Both the position numbers and the translations under genes were made by a program. Under the pieces are notes generated by a model. It did not search any database. It was not told where the DNA came from and saw only the letters and a list, made by a program, of their open reading frames with translations. A DNA stretch of 64,000 bases from Pedobacter kyonggii (GTDB lineage: Bacteria; Bacteroidota; Bacteroidia; Sphingobacteriales; Sphingobacteriaceae), in assembly GCF_004310665.1 (NCBI RefSeq), contig NZ_SIXF01000004.1, forward strand, positions 239,742 through 303,741. Direction: 5' to 3'. Positions 8,644 through 15,586 of the stretch are shown here, one piece after another; position 1 is the stretch's first letter; each line of letters opens with the position of its first letter.

Positions 8644-10107
8644 TTATTTAGCTAGTTTACTGGTCTTTTTTTTAGCCAGCGCGTTTAGGATATCGAATAA
8701 CTTCATTTTTTCGTCCTCCCGGATAATTCGGGCCTCAAAGCCCAGCGTAACCCTTATCTTAACCCTTAGGGATTCCTGGGCCCCGGGTTCTCCGTGTACC
8801 AGAAAGACCTGGGTTTCTTTTTTTGACGATGATTTCAGCCATTCAATAAGTTCATGCTGATCGGCATGAGCTGAAAGGTTGTTCAGCGAAACCGTCCTTG
8901 CCCGTACCGGAAAATATTGCCCGTCTATGCGTATCTCATGGGTTTTTTCCAGCAGTGCCCGCCCACGGGTACCCTCAGCCTGAAAACCGGAAAGTATAAG
9001 GCAGTTACGCTTGTCTCCGGCATAATGTTTTAGGTACTCCAGGATCCTGCCACCGGAGAGCATCCCACTGCCTGCAATGATTATCTTGCTTTTTTTGTTT
9101 TTGATGATGCCGATCGTGTTTTCATGTTTCTCATTAATGATAAGCCCTTTCATCATCATCCTGCACTCATTTTCACTCAAGGTACTCCACTCGGGATAAC
9201 GCAATAAGATTTCGGATGCAGCAGCAGCCATAGGACTGTCCAGATAAACCGGCAGGGACAGCGGGATTTTGCCCGCCTGTTTGAGCAAATATAGAATCCT
9301 GATGATTTCCTGCGCTCTGCCTACTGCAAAGCAAGGTATCATCACATTTCCGCCTATTTCAAGGGTGCTGTTGATGGCATCCTCCAGTTCGCTTTCAGCC
9401 TCCTGCGTTCCATGGAGCCTGTCCCCATAAGTAGATTCCATAATAATCACATCCGCGGGCGCTCCGTGCTGAGGAGCATCCAAAAAAGCTGAGTGCGTGC
9501 GCCCAATATCTCCTGAAAAGAGCACTTTTTTGTCAGATACGGTAAACGTTATGGAACATGCCCCGGGAATATGGCCCGATAGCATGTATTTCATACTCAC
9601 CTGTTTTGCAATATTGATCTCTACCCCGGGCTCAATAGTTACAAACTGATGCAGGCAACGTTCTACATCGGTCAGCGTGTATAGCGGCTTTGCAGGATGG
9701 TGTTTTGAATAGCCATAACGGTTAGCCTTCCACGCATCTTCTTCCTGGATTTTTGCACTATCCCTTAAAATAAGTTCGGTGAGCTCCCGGGTGGGAGCGG
9801 TCATGTATATCTTCCCCCTATATCCTGCCCCTACCAGTCTTGGGATATAACCGCAATGATCCAGGTGGGCGTGGGTAAGGCATAAGGCACCAATGCGTTC
9901 AATTTCAAAACCTGGCGCTTCCCAGTTTTTTATTCTTAGCGACTTGATCCCCTGGAAAAGTCCACAATCAATGAGAATATCCACATCTGGGGTATAAAGG
10001 ATATGTTTTGACCCGGTCACGGTCTGTGCCGCACCGAAGGATGCTAGGTAAACGCCAGTAGCATTTTCTGTTGAACCGCCCTGGTCAGATTTGAATCTAT
10101 GTTGCAT
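8644..10107 (-). CDS. MBL-fold / beta-CASP RNase-like protein (487 aa)
   Basis: A metallo-beta-lactamase core with the zinc motif HAHLDH (residues 79-84) is followed by GDIGR and MESTYGDR. The beta-CASP insert follows (IPCFAVGRAQEII, PVYLDSPMA, IAGSGMLSGGR), and the C-terminal RMMBL part has NLSAHADQ and VFLVHGEPGAQ. This is the layout of bacterial and archaeal CPSF-like ribonucleases, so an RNA-processing role is likely. It heads an operon with phosphoketolase and has a Crp/Fnr-type box 54-67 bases upstream with a TAATTTTA element in class II position. The start at 10107 is the ATG nearest the promoter. Confidence 0.88.
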   Translation of the reverse strand: MQHRFKSDQGGSTENATGVYLASFGAAQTVTGSKHILYTPDVDILIDCGLFQGIKSLRIKNWEAPGFEIERIGALCLTHAHLDHCGYIPRLVGAGYRGKIYMTAPTRELTELILRDSAKIQEEDAWKANRYGYSKHHPAKPLYTLTDVERCLHQFVTIEPGVEINIAKQVSMKYMLSGHIPGACSITFTVSDKKVLFSGDIGRTHSAFLDAPQHGAPADVIIMESTYGDRLHGTQEAESELEDAINSTLEIGGNVMIPCFAVGRAQEIIRILYLLKQAGKIPLSLPVYLDSPMAAAASEILLRYPEWSTLSENECRMMMKGLIINEKHENTIGIIKNKKSKIIIAGSGMLSGGRILEYLKHYAGDKRNCLILSGFQAEGTRGRALLEKTHEIRIDGQYFPVRARTVSLNNLSAHADQHELIEWLKSSSKKETQVFLVHGEPGAQESLRVKIRVTLGFEARIIREDEKMKLFDILNALAKKKTSKLAK

Positions 10108-10159
10108 TGGCTTAATTTGAGTATACTTCTAAAATTAGCAATACTGGCCAGTTGCTCGG

Positions 10160-10173
10160 CTGATTAAGATCAT
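10160..10173 (-). promoter_or_regulatory. Crp/Fnr-type palindrome before the MBL-phosphoketolase operon
   Basis: The core TGAT-TAAG-ATCA (10161-10172) is a perfect TGAT/ATCA palindrome. On the minus strand TAATTTTA (10137-10130) begins 29.5 bp from the centre, which fits activation from about -41.5. The rest of the 10108-10418 gap holds no gene I can support. Confidence 0.65.
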
Positions 10174-10418
10174 TGGTGTTAATGATTAACGTTACCTGAA
10201 GTATTCAGTTCTATCCATAACCTTTCTTTGATAGATCAACAATCATCATCACCCATGACCTCGCTCATTTAAGCTTTAAGTATTTTCAGCGAATTTGGCG
10301 GTCAGGCGAATAGGGTTTCATATTATTTATTGAAATCTGCTGCAGACCCTGATTTTGCTTATGCGTTAGGCAATAAAATGCCTGCAGTAATCGAAATTGT
10401 TTTGTAAAAATTAGGACG

Positions 10419-10628
10419 ATGGAAATGAAAACAAATATAGGTTTATTGGATAGGGCAATAAGGACGCTGCTGGCGCTTGCCATATTGCCCGCATACATCC
10501 TTGGTGTTTTTAATGCAAGTGCCGAGTTGGCGCTGATCAGTATTGCAGGTATTCTTTTGTGGACCGGAATCTTCGGGTTTTGCCCCTTGTACATGGCCCT
10601 TGACGTCCGGACCAATAGGCACAGGTAG
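10419..10628 (+). CDS. DUF2892-type small inner-membrane protein (69 aa)
   Basis: The sequence has MKTNIGLLDRAIR, then two hydrophobic spans (about 15-32 and 37-54), then GFCPLYMALDVRTNRH. This is the DUF2892/YgaP membrane-domain family, which includes the transmembrane end of the rhodanese YgaP. No rhodanese domain is attached here. The start could also be the second Met (10425). It is divergent from the MBL operon, and the shared gap carries the Crp/Fnr-type box. Confidence 0.8.
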   Translation: MEMKTNIGLLDRAIRTLLALAILPAYILGVFNASAELALISIAGILLWTGIFGFCPLYMALDVRTNRHR

Positions 10629-10822
10629 AAAATTTCGGACAAAGATACTTTTATTAAAATCGTAGGCAGTTAAATGATTCTGATTGTGGGAATTAACCAC
10701 AAAAATATATACCGCTTGTTCTAAAATTTTCTTTCTACACTAATATCCATGATTTCAGGCAGTTCAGAAGATAATTTGCACCGTTTTTAATAGAATTGAC
10801 AACATATCATTTAACCAAAAAC

Positions 10823-11542
10823 ATGAATAGTAAATCAGAGATTGAATTTCTGGAAGGTCCGCATTCCAGAATAAAGGAATTCGTTTTTGTCATCAGAACA
10901 ATGGTCGATCTGATAAGAGGGTTTAGGGGCCTCCATTTTGTTGGTCCCTGTATTACATTCTTCGGTTCGGCGCGTTTTTCCCAGGATCATCCGCACTACC
11001 AATTTGCTAGAAAAGCAGCCACTGTTTTTGCAAAGCTTGGATTTACCATCATGACCGGAGGCGGACCGGGGCTGATGGAGGCCGCGAACCGGGGGGCAAA
11101 AGATGTAGGTGGGCGTTCGGTGGGTTGCAATATCTCGCTTTCCAGGGAACAGAAACCCAATATTTATCTGGATAGGTGGGTCAACATGAATCATTTTTTT
11201 ACCCGTAAAGTGCTCCTTGTAAAGTATTCTTTTGCTTTCGTTGTCCTTCCTGGCGGATATGGGACGCTTGATGAGTGCTTTGAGGCCCTCACGCTGATCC
11301 AGACCCGCAAAATCCATGATTTCCCGGTAATCATATTTGGAAAAGAGTTTCACAAAAATCTATTGAGCCATATTGCTGAAATGAGGGAGAATGGGACAAT
11401 AAGCGAAACTGACCTCAGTCTTTTTCTGATCACCGACGATATTTCTCAGGCCGAGGAGTTCATCAAGCTGCATAGCATCAAAAAATTCGGCCTGCAAAAA
11501 GCAAGAAAAATCCGTCCCTTTAGCTGGCTATTTGAGCGTTAG
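10823..11542 (+). CDS. LOG-family protein, TIGR00730 type (239 aa)
   Basis: Rossmann-like LOG proteins have nucleoside-5'-monophosphate phosphoribohydrolase activity in characterised members. Both signature motifs are present: GGGPGLMEAANRGA and PGGYGTLDE. The N-terminal extension (ending RGFRGLHFVGPCITFFGSAR) is typical of the longer bacterial subgroup. I chose ATG 10823 over the in-frame TTG at 10796. Its transcription unit is separate from the L,D-transpeptidase, which has its own regulatory box. Its biological role in a stress island is not known. Confidence 0.88.
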   Translation: MNSKSEIEFLEGPHSRIKEFVFVIRTMVDLIRGFRGLHFVGPCITFFGSARFSQDHPHYQFARKAATVFAKLGFTIMTGGGPGLMEAANRGAKDVGGRSVGCNISLSREQKPNIYLDRWVNMNHFFTRKVLLVKYSFAFVVLPGGYGTLDECFEALTLIQTRKIHDFPVIIFGKEFHKNLLSHIAEMRENGTISETDLSLFLITDDISQAEEFIKLHSIKKFGLQKARKIRPFSWLFER

Positions 11543-11583
11543 TGATCGATTTTGTATTATAGTGTTGATAATCAGCACACGTA

Positions 11584-11597
11584 ATGATCCAGATCAT
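11584..11597 (+). promoter_or_regulatory. Crp/Fnr-type palindrome before the L,D-transpeptidase
   Basis: The site reads ATGAT-CCAG-ATCAT, a perfect 5+5 inverted repeat. It ends 49 bases before the chosen ATG at 11647. The -7 match at the expected distance (GAGTTTTA from 11620) is weak. An upstream in-frame ATG at 11584 is part of this palindrome, which argues against it as the start. Confidence 0.6.
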
Positions 11598-11646
11598 TAT
11601 TTATAATGCAGATTCTTGGGAGTTTTACCACATAAGACAGTTCATT

Positions 11647-13122
11647 ATGAAAACTCAGAACTTTTATTTCCTGAAAAACCTGTTAAGGAGAACAATTATC
11701 TCCTGTACACTTTTATGCGGCTTTTCGGCTTCAGTGCCTGCATGCGCGCCATCGGAAAGGGATACTAATCACTCAAAACATAAAATAGCCCTGGCTGATT
11801 CCACGTATATCAAAATTGCGATTTCTCAAATATCGCCCCGGCTGAACTATCCCAAACTGGTTGAGCGGTTCTACAAAAATCAAAGATTCTCCATGATCTG
11901 GGTGAAACCGGACACGGTGAAGTCGGAGATTTATAAATCGATGCTTTTAATGGACTGTGTACTTCAGTTTGGATTGAACAGAGATGATTTTCATCCCGGT
12001 AAACTGACCTATAATCTTTTAAAGCCACTGGTGCAGGCACAGTCCAATCCACAGGAGAAGAGTAATTTTGATGTTTATTTAACCGATGCGCTCATTACCC
12101 TGGTTAACCACCTGCACTATGGTAAGTTTAATCCTGTCTATATCTCTGAGGTTCTGGAAGAGGGCAAGCAGAGCGGCTTTGATCCAGTGGCGCATTTAAC
12201 TGGTGCCCTTCATGCAAGGGACTTCATGGAAGCGGTAGTCTCGGCACAACCAAAAATGCAGATGTACAGGCTCCTGCAGGATTATCTGCATCTGGTAAAA
12301 GGACAGTACATCGACGATTGCTACGAATTTCCCGAAGGCGATGCCAGGAAAATGGCGATCAACATGGAAAGGATGCGCTGGATAAATTCCGGTGAGGAGT
12401 ATTATATCCATATTAATATCCCGTCTTATTCACTTAAACTTCTGCGTGGGGATAGCATCATACTTTTCAAGACCGTAGTAGGAAAACCTTCTACCCCGAC
12501 ACCGGAGCTTGAAAGCCAGGTTAATTACATGACCACGGCACCTGAATGGAAAGTTCCCCAAAAGATTTTTGCAAAAGAACTGTTGCCTAAAGCGTTAAAG
12601 GACTCCAATTATTTGAAGAATAACCACTATGGGATTTACGATTTAAAAGGTAATTATATAGTCATTACCCGGAATAAACTGCAGGAAATATCTGCACAGC
12701 CCGGTCTTTACCTTGCAAGGCAGTCACCGGGATGTGATAATGCACTGGGAAAAATTGTCTTTAGATTTCCGAACCGTTTTGATATTTACCTGCATGATAC
12801 ACCGGAACAAAAACTTTTCAAAAAAGAGTCAAGATCTTTCAGCCACGGCTGTGTCCGGGTGGAAAATGCAGACCGCCTGGCCAAGTTACTTCTGGAATAT
12901 GATGGAGCGGTAAACAGGGTACCGAAAATGAATGAATCACTTGAAAAAATGCAAAGAAGAAATTTCACTTTAACTCATCCCGTACCTATAAAGATTACCT
13001 ATTTTACCTGCGAGATCGATGATGGCATGTTCAGGTCTTACCCTGACATCTATAAAAGAGATGCTGCGCTGGAACAAATGATGTTTCCTTCAAAGGTTCA
13101 GCTTGCAGAAATCAAAAAATAG
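11647..13122 (+). CDS. L,D-transpeptidase, YcbB/LdtD-like (491 aa)
   Basis: The YkuD catalytic motif is complete: HDTP, then SHGCVRVEN with the active-site Cys at residue 402. A preceding YcbB-type region (MAINMERMRWI, YIHINIPSYSLKL) and an N-terminal segment about 60-200 match the larger class with a scaffold domain. The N-terminus has a hydrophobic export signal (about residues 14-30) ending near VPAC; a lipobox is possible but poor. Such enzymes make 3-3 peptidoglycan cross-links in the periplasm, which reinforce the wall in stationary or stressed cells. The start at 11647 puts the signal peptide at the N-terminus. Confidence 0.88.
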   Translation: MKTQNFYFLKNLLRRTIISCTLLCGFSASVPACAPSERDTNHSKHKIALADSTYIKIAISQISPRLNYPKLVERFYKNQRFSMIWVKPDTVKSEIYKSMLLMDCVLQFGLNRDDFHPGKLTYNLLKPLVQAQSNPQEKSNFDVYLTDALITLVNHLHYGKFNPVYISEVLEEGKQSGFDPVAHLTGALHARDFMEAVVSAQPKMQMYRLLQDYLHLVKGQYIDDCYEFPEGDARKMAINMERMRWINSGEEYYIHINIPSYSLKLLRGDSIILFKTVVGKPSTPTPELESQVNYMTTAPEWKVPQKIFAKELLPKALKDSNYLKNNHYGIYDLKGNYIVITRNKLQEISAQPGLYLARQSPGCDNALGKIVFRFPNRFDIYLHDTPEQKLFKKESRSFSHGCVRVENADRLAKLLLEYDGAVNRVPKMNESLEKMQRRNFTLTHPVPIKITYFTCEIDDGMFRSYPDIYKRDAALEQMMFPSKVQLAEIKK

Positions 13123-13470
13123 CGGAAGCGGATGAACGGGCTTCCCCCTGATATCTGCCTCTGACAGAAATAGATAACAGCCCCAGAAAAGAAACAAGCA
13201 TAAACAAAATGGGCCTGTTTTATGATAAGATTGAACTGCTTGATAAAAAGTTTAGGCCATTCCCGTTAAAGAAAACCGGATTCTGGCATCTTCCCATTGC
13301 TTAAAGGCTGAAGCAGGAGCTGTAGGCACAACTGTTGCCAACAGTTCTCAAATCCCTGCAAATCGCAGCGGGAAGCATTAGTTTGGAATCTTTATGTTCT
13401 GGGTGGACAGCAGATTCTTCCGGGACTTCGCTGTTAAAAGAATGACTTAAATTTCTTATTACCCCAAAAA
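13123..13470. other. Gap with a possible small decayed ORF
   Basis: Plus-strand ATG 13209 opens a 31-codon frame with KKFRPFPLKKTGFWHLPI. It stops, and a shifted frame continues with AEAGAVGTTVANSSQIP to a stop near 13381. This may be a frameshifted small gene, but I recognise no family. There is no clear terminator between the L,D-transpeptidase and the convergent Usp gene. Confidence 0.25.
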
Positions 13471-13950
13471 TTAAATCTCCAGGCCTATCTTTTCCGGAAT
13501 AATGAGCACCGGACGATGTGTTTTATAGAGTATCTCGTCGATTTCTGTGCAAAACAGGTAGTCATTGTTCCTTGCCGGACGTCCCCCCATAACGATCATA
13601 ACGATATCTTCTTTTTCAAGTATTACGCAGACGTTGTCAGATAAACTGCCCTCACCCGAACAGCTTTTGATGATGGGCTGAAAACTGCTCTCGTGATTTA
13701 TTTTTAATAGCTCCAGCAGCCTTTTCTTCTCATTTTCAAAATGCCTGTCAATCTCGGATAGGTATTTAGTATTCTCTATCTGGGCATTTGAGTGCTCATT
13801 ACCTGTTAAGGGGTAAGCGTGCAAAAGCATCAGGTTCAGCCCAAGTTTTGCAGCGAGTTTTAGCGCTGCATCTGTAGCGTTTTTATCCCTGTTGCTGAAT
13901 TCTGTAAGCATTAGGATCATCTTTGCAGATGTTTTTTTCTTGGTGTTCAT
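13471..13950 (-). CDS. Universal stress protein, single domain (159 aa)
   Basis: The protein has one Usp domain: MILMLTEFSNRDKNA (residues 11-25), LMLLHAYPL, MIVMGGRPARNN and HRPVLIIPEK. The Asp of the usual TDFS is Glu here (TEFS), and the glycine-rich ATP loop is absent, so ATP binding is doubtful. I chose ATG 13950 (MNTKKKTS) over the in-frame 14013 start, because the Crp/Fnr-type box (14001-14012) overlaps the longer version. The gene stands alone on the minus strand. Confidence 0.85.
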   Translation of the reverse strand: MNTKKKTSAKMILMLTEFSNRDKNATDAALKLAAKLGLNLMLLHAYPLTGNEHSNAQIENTKYLSEIDRHFENEKKRLLELLKINHESSFQPIIKSCSGEGSLSDNVCVILEKEDIVMIVMGGRPARNNDYLFCTEIDEILYKTHRPVLIIPEKIGLEI

Positions 13951-14000
13951 GATTTTCCTGTTTATAAAATAAATATGGCTAAAAATAATGCTGCAAATGC

Positions 14001-14012
14001 TGACCAGTATCA
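14001..14012 (-). promoter_or_regulatory. Crp/Fnr-type palindrome before the single-domain Usp
   Basis: The plus strand reads TGAC-CAGT-ATCA (mixed half-sites). It lies 51 bases upstream of the chosen Usp start. A weak -7 match (CATATTTA, minus strand 13977-13970) begins 29.5 bp from the centre. Confidence 0.55.
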
Positions 14013-14252
14013 TCCCGCAGGTTGATTGGAATCATAACTGTTCCGGGCAGATGCTGTAATTTTGTATACGGTTCAAGATTTTTCGAAAACCTCGGTAATT
14101 CATCATGACCTGTCAAAGGGTTATTTGCGCTGTAAATATTGTGACCGCCATTCTGGATTTTTTCAGTATTCAATTTTTGGAAGACTTAAAGTATATACTC
14201 CAGCTTCGTTATGCATATTTCTTCGATACCAGGGGCTTAAAATCTATAAATT

Positions 14253-14816
14253 ATGAAAAAGGAACATTCAATAAAGGGTATAAGGCCAATTCTTCCGATG
14301 ATGTTGATTTCAGGAATAATGATGATACTTATAGGGATTTATGTACTCATAAGCCCATCAGAGGCATACTTCTCATTAAGCCTAATCTTGGCCACGGGCT
14401 TATGTTTATCCGGTTTTTTTCATTTATATCTGGCATTTACATTTCGCAGAAGGATTTCAGGTTGGTTATGGCTATTGAGCGGGGCAATCATAGATATAGC
14501 ATTAGCAGCTTACCTGTTTTATTTCCCTATGCTCACCATGATCCTTTTACCTGTTTTGATTGGAATTTGGTTACTGTTAAGGGGTTTTATGGAAATAGGA
14601 AGGTCGTTAGGTACTGCAGCATATTCAGGTCGGCATTGGATTATCTTTCTAATACCTGGCCTGGTTATCCTCATTTTTTCTTTTTTAATCCTTGATAATC
14701 CGCTTATGGGCATGATCAACATTGTCTCCTGGATGGCCCTTTTATTTATTACCTCAGGCCTGTTGAGAATCTTTTTTTCGCTTAGGTTATTCAAGTCTGC
14801 AAATGCGCTTAGCTAA
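14253..14816 (+). CDS. HdeD/DUF308-family membrane protein (187 aa)
   Basis: Six hydrophobic segments cover nearly the whole protein (for example PMMLISGIMMILIGIYVLIS and LLPVLIGIWLLLRGFMEI). The repeated G-x-WLLxxGxxxI pattern is typical of HdeD-like inner-membrane proteins, named for an E. coli acid-resistance gene. Function is not established for most members. The start follows a short leader. Two long frames overlapping it on either strand are shadows. The upstream gap has no N4-spaced Crp/Fnr box, only TGACCTGTCA with 2-base spacing. Confidence 0.82.
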   Translation: MKKEHSIKGIRPILPMMLISGIMMILIGIYVLISPSEAYFSLSLILATGLCLSGFFHLYLAFTFRRRISGWLWLLSGAIIDIALAAYLFYFPMLTMILLPVLIGIWLLLRGFMEIGRSLGTAAYSGRHWIIFLIPGLVILIFSFLILDNPLMGMINIVSWMALLFITSGLLRIFFSLRLFKSANALS

Positions 14817-14944
14817 TTTTGTTAAATCTGAAGCAAATTGCCGATTTAAAATGTATCTGAAAAATAGCCTGCTGAGATAATCTCCGGTTTTGCGGAGCTT
14901 ATAACTGCTGGGTAAAGCTCTTTGTATCAAAATCATCTATTATA

Positions 14945-14958
14945 ATGACTTAGGTCAT
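14945..14958 (+). promoter_or_regulatory. Crp/Fnr-type palindrome before the HTH gene
   Basis: The site reads ATGAC-TTAG-GTCAT, a perfect 5+5 inverted repeat. A full -7 consensus TAAATTTG (14981-14988) begins 29.5 bp from its centre. This puts the box near -41.5 from a predicted transcript start at about 14993. It is the clearest class II arrangement in the island. Confidence 0.7.
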
Positions 14959-14980
14959 ATTTTCTTTTTTACTCAAGTGA

Positions 14981-14988
14981 TAAATTTG
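14981..14988 (+). promoter_or_regulatory. Bacteroidota -7 promoter element for the HTH gene
   Basis: TAAATTTG matches TAnnTTTG exactly. It lies immediately before the in-frame ATG at 14991. Transcription from here would start at or after that codon, so the downstream ATG at 15042 is the better translation start. Confidence 0.6.
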
Positions 14989-15041
14989 AAATGACATACC
15001 TTTTGTTATGGGCTAAGGCAGCTAAATCAAAATCAGTAAAA

Positions 15042-15413
15042 ATGATGATCAAAAATTACGGGGCTCTGCTGGAACGGAGTGTACGCCGGAGTGGTTTTGG
15101 AATATCAAAACTGGCGCGTAAATTAAAAGTATCGCGTCCAACGGTATATCAATGGTTCAAGGAAGAAAATCTTGATGCTTTGACCATTGTAAAGATTGAA
15201 AATACCATTGGAGTAAACTCTGTTATGGCTTTAGAGGAAATTTACGGGTTCTCGGTTCAATCTATTGAGCCCGAATTAGATATATCCGTTTCGTCAATCG
15301 CAGAAGATGCGGAAGTCAGATACTGGATAGCGCGCTACATCAGATTATTGGAAAAATATAATGGGGTATTAATAAATAAAAAAATACAAAAAAAATGTGT
15401 CAAGGTTTGGTGA
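15042..15413 (+). CDS. Small helix-turn-helix protein (123 aa)
   Basis: Residues about 15-45 (SGFGISKLARKLKVSRPTVY then QWF) form a clear HTH of the Cro/resolvase-like type. The remainder (about 50-123) is acidic then basic, with no domain I recognise. The earlier in-frame ATG at 14991 overlaps the predicted transcript start, so I use MMIKNYG at 15042. It may regulate the following cation ATPase, 173 bases downstream, or other island genes; that is inference from position. Confidence 0.75.
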   Translation: MMIKNYGALLERSVRRSGFGISKLARKLKVSRPTVYQWFKEENLDALTIVKIENTIGVNSVMALEEIYGFSVQSIEPELDISVSSIAEDAEVRYWIARYIRLLEKYNGVLINKKIQKKCVKVW

Positions 15414-15586
15414 ATATCCCCTGAATGCCCTTCTTTTCAATCTCATCATGCTTATTCTGCTTTTAGGTTAATATTTCTTCTTCCGCTTCTTTAATATCTG
15501 AAGAGCAGTGGGTAAAATCGATCATGGATTTTTTTTGATTGAACTAAAATAGTGTTATAAAACGTTGCAAAAATAATTCACTGATA

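Noticed and set aside
10835-11353. 172-codon minus-strand frame
   Set aside because: It lies wholly opposite the LOG-family gene, which has both family motifs; a shadow.
14105-14695. 196-codon plus-strand frame overlapping the HdeD-like gene
   Set aside because: Composition is unlike a protein family I know, and the other frame encodes a clear HdeD-like membrane protein.
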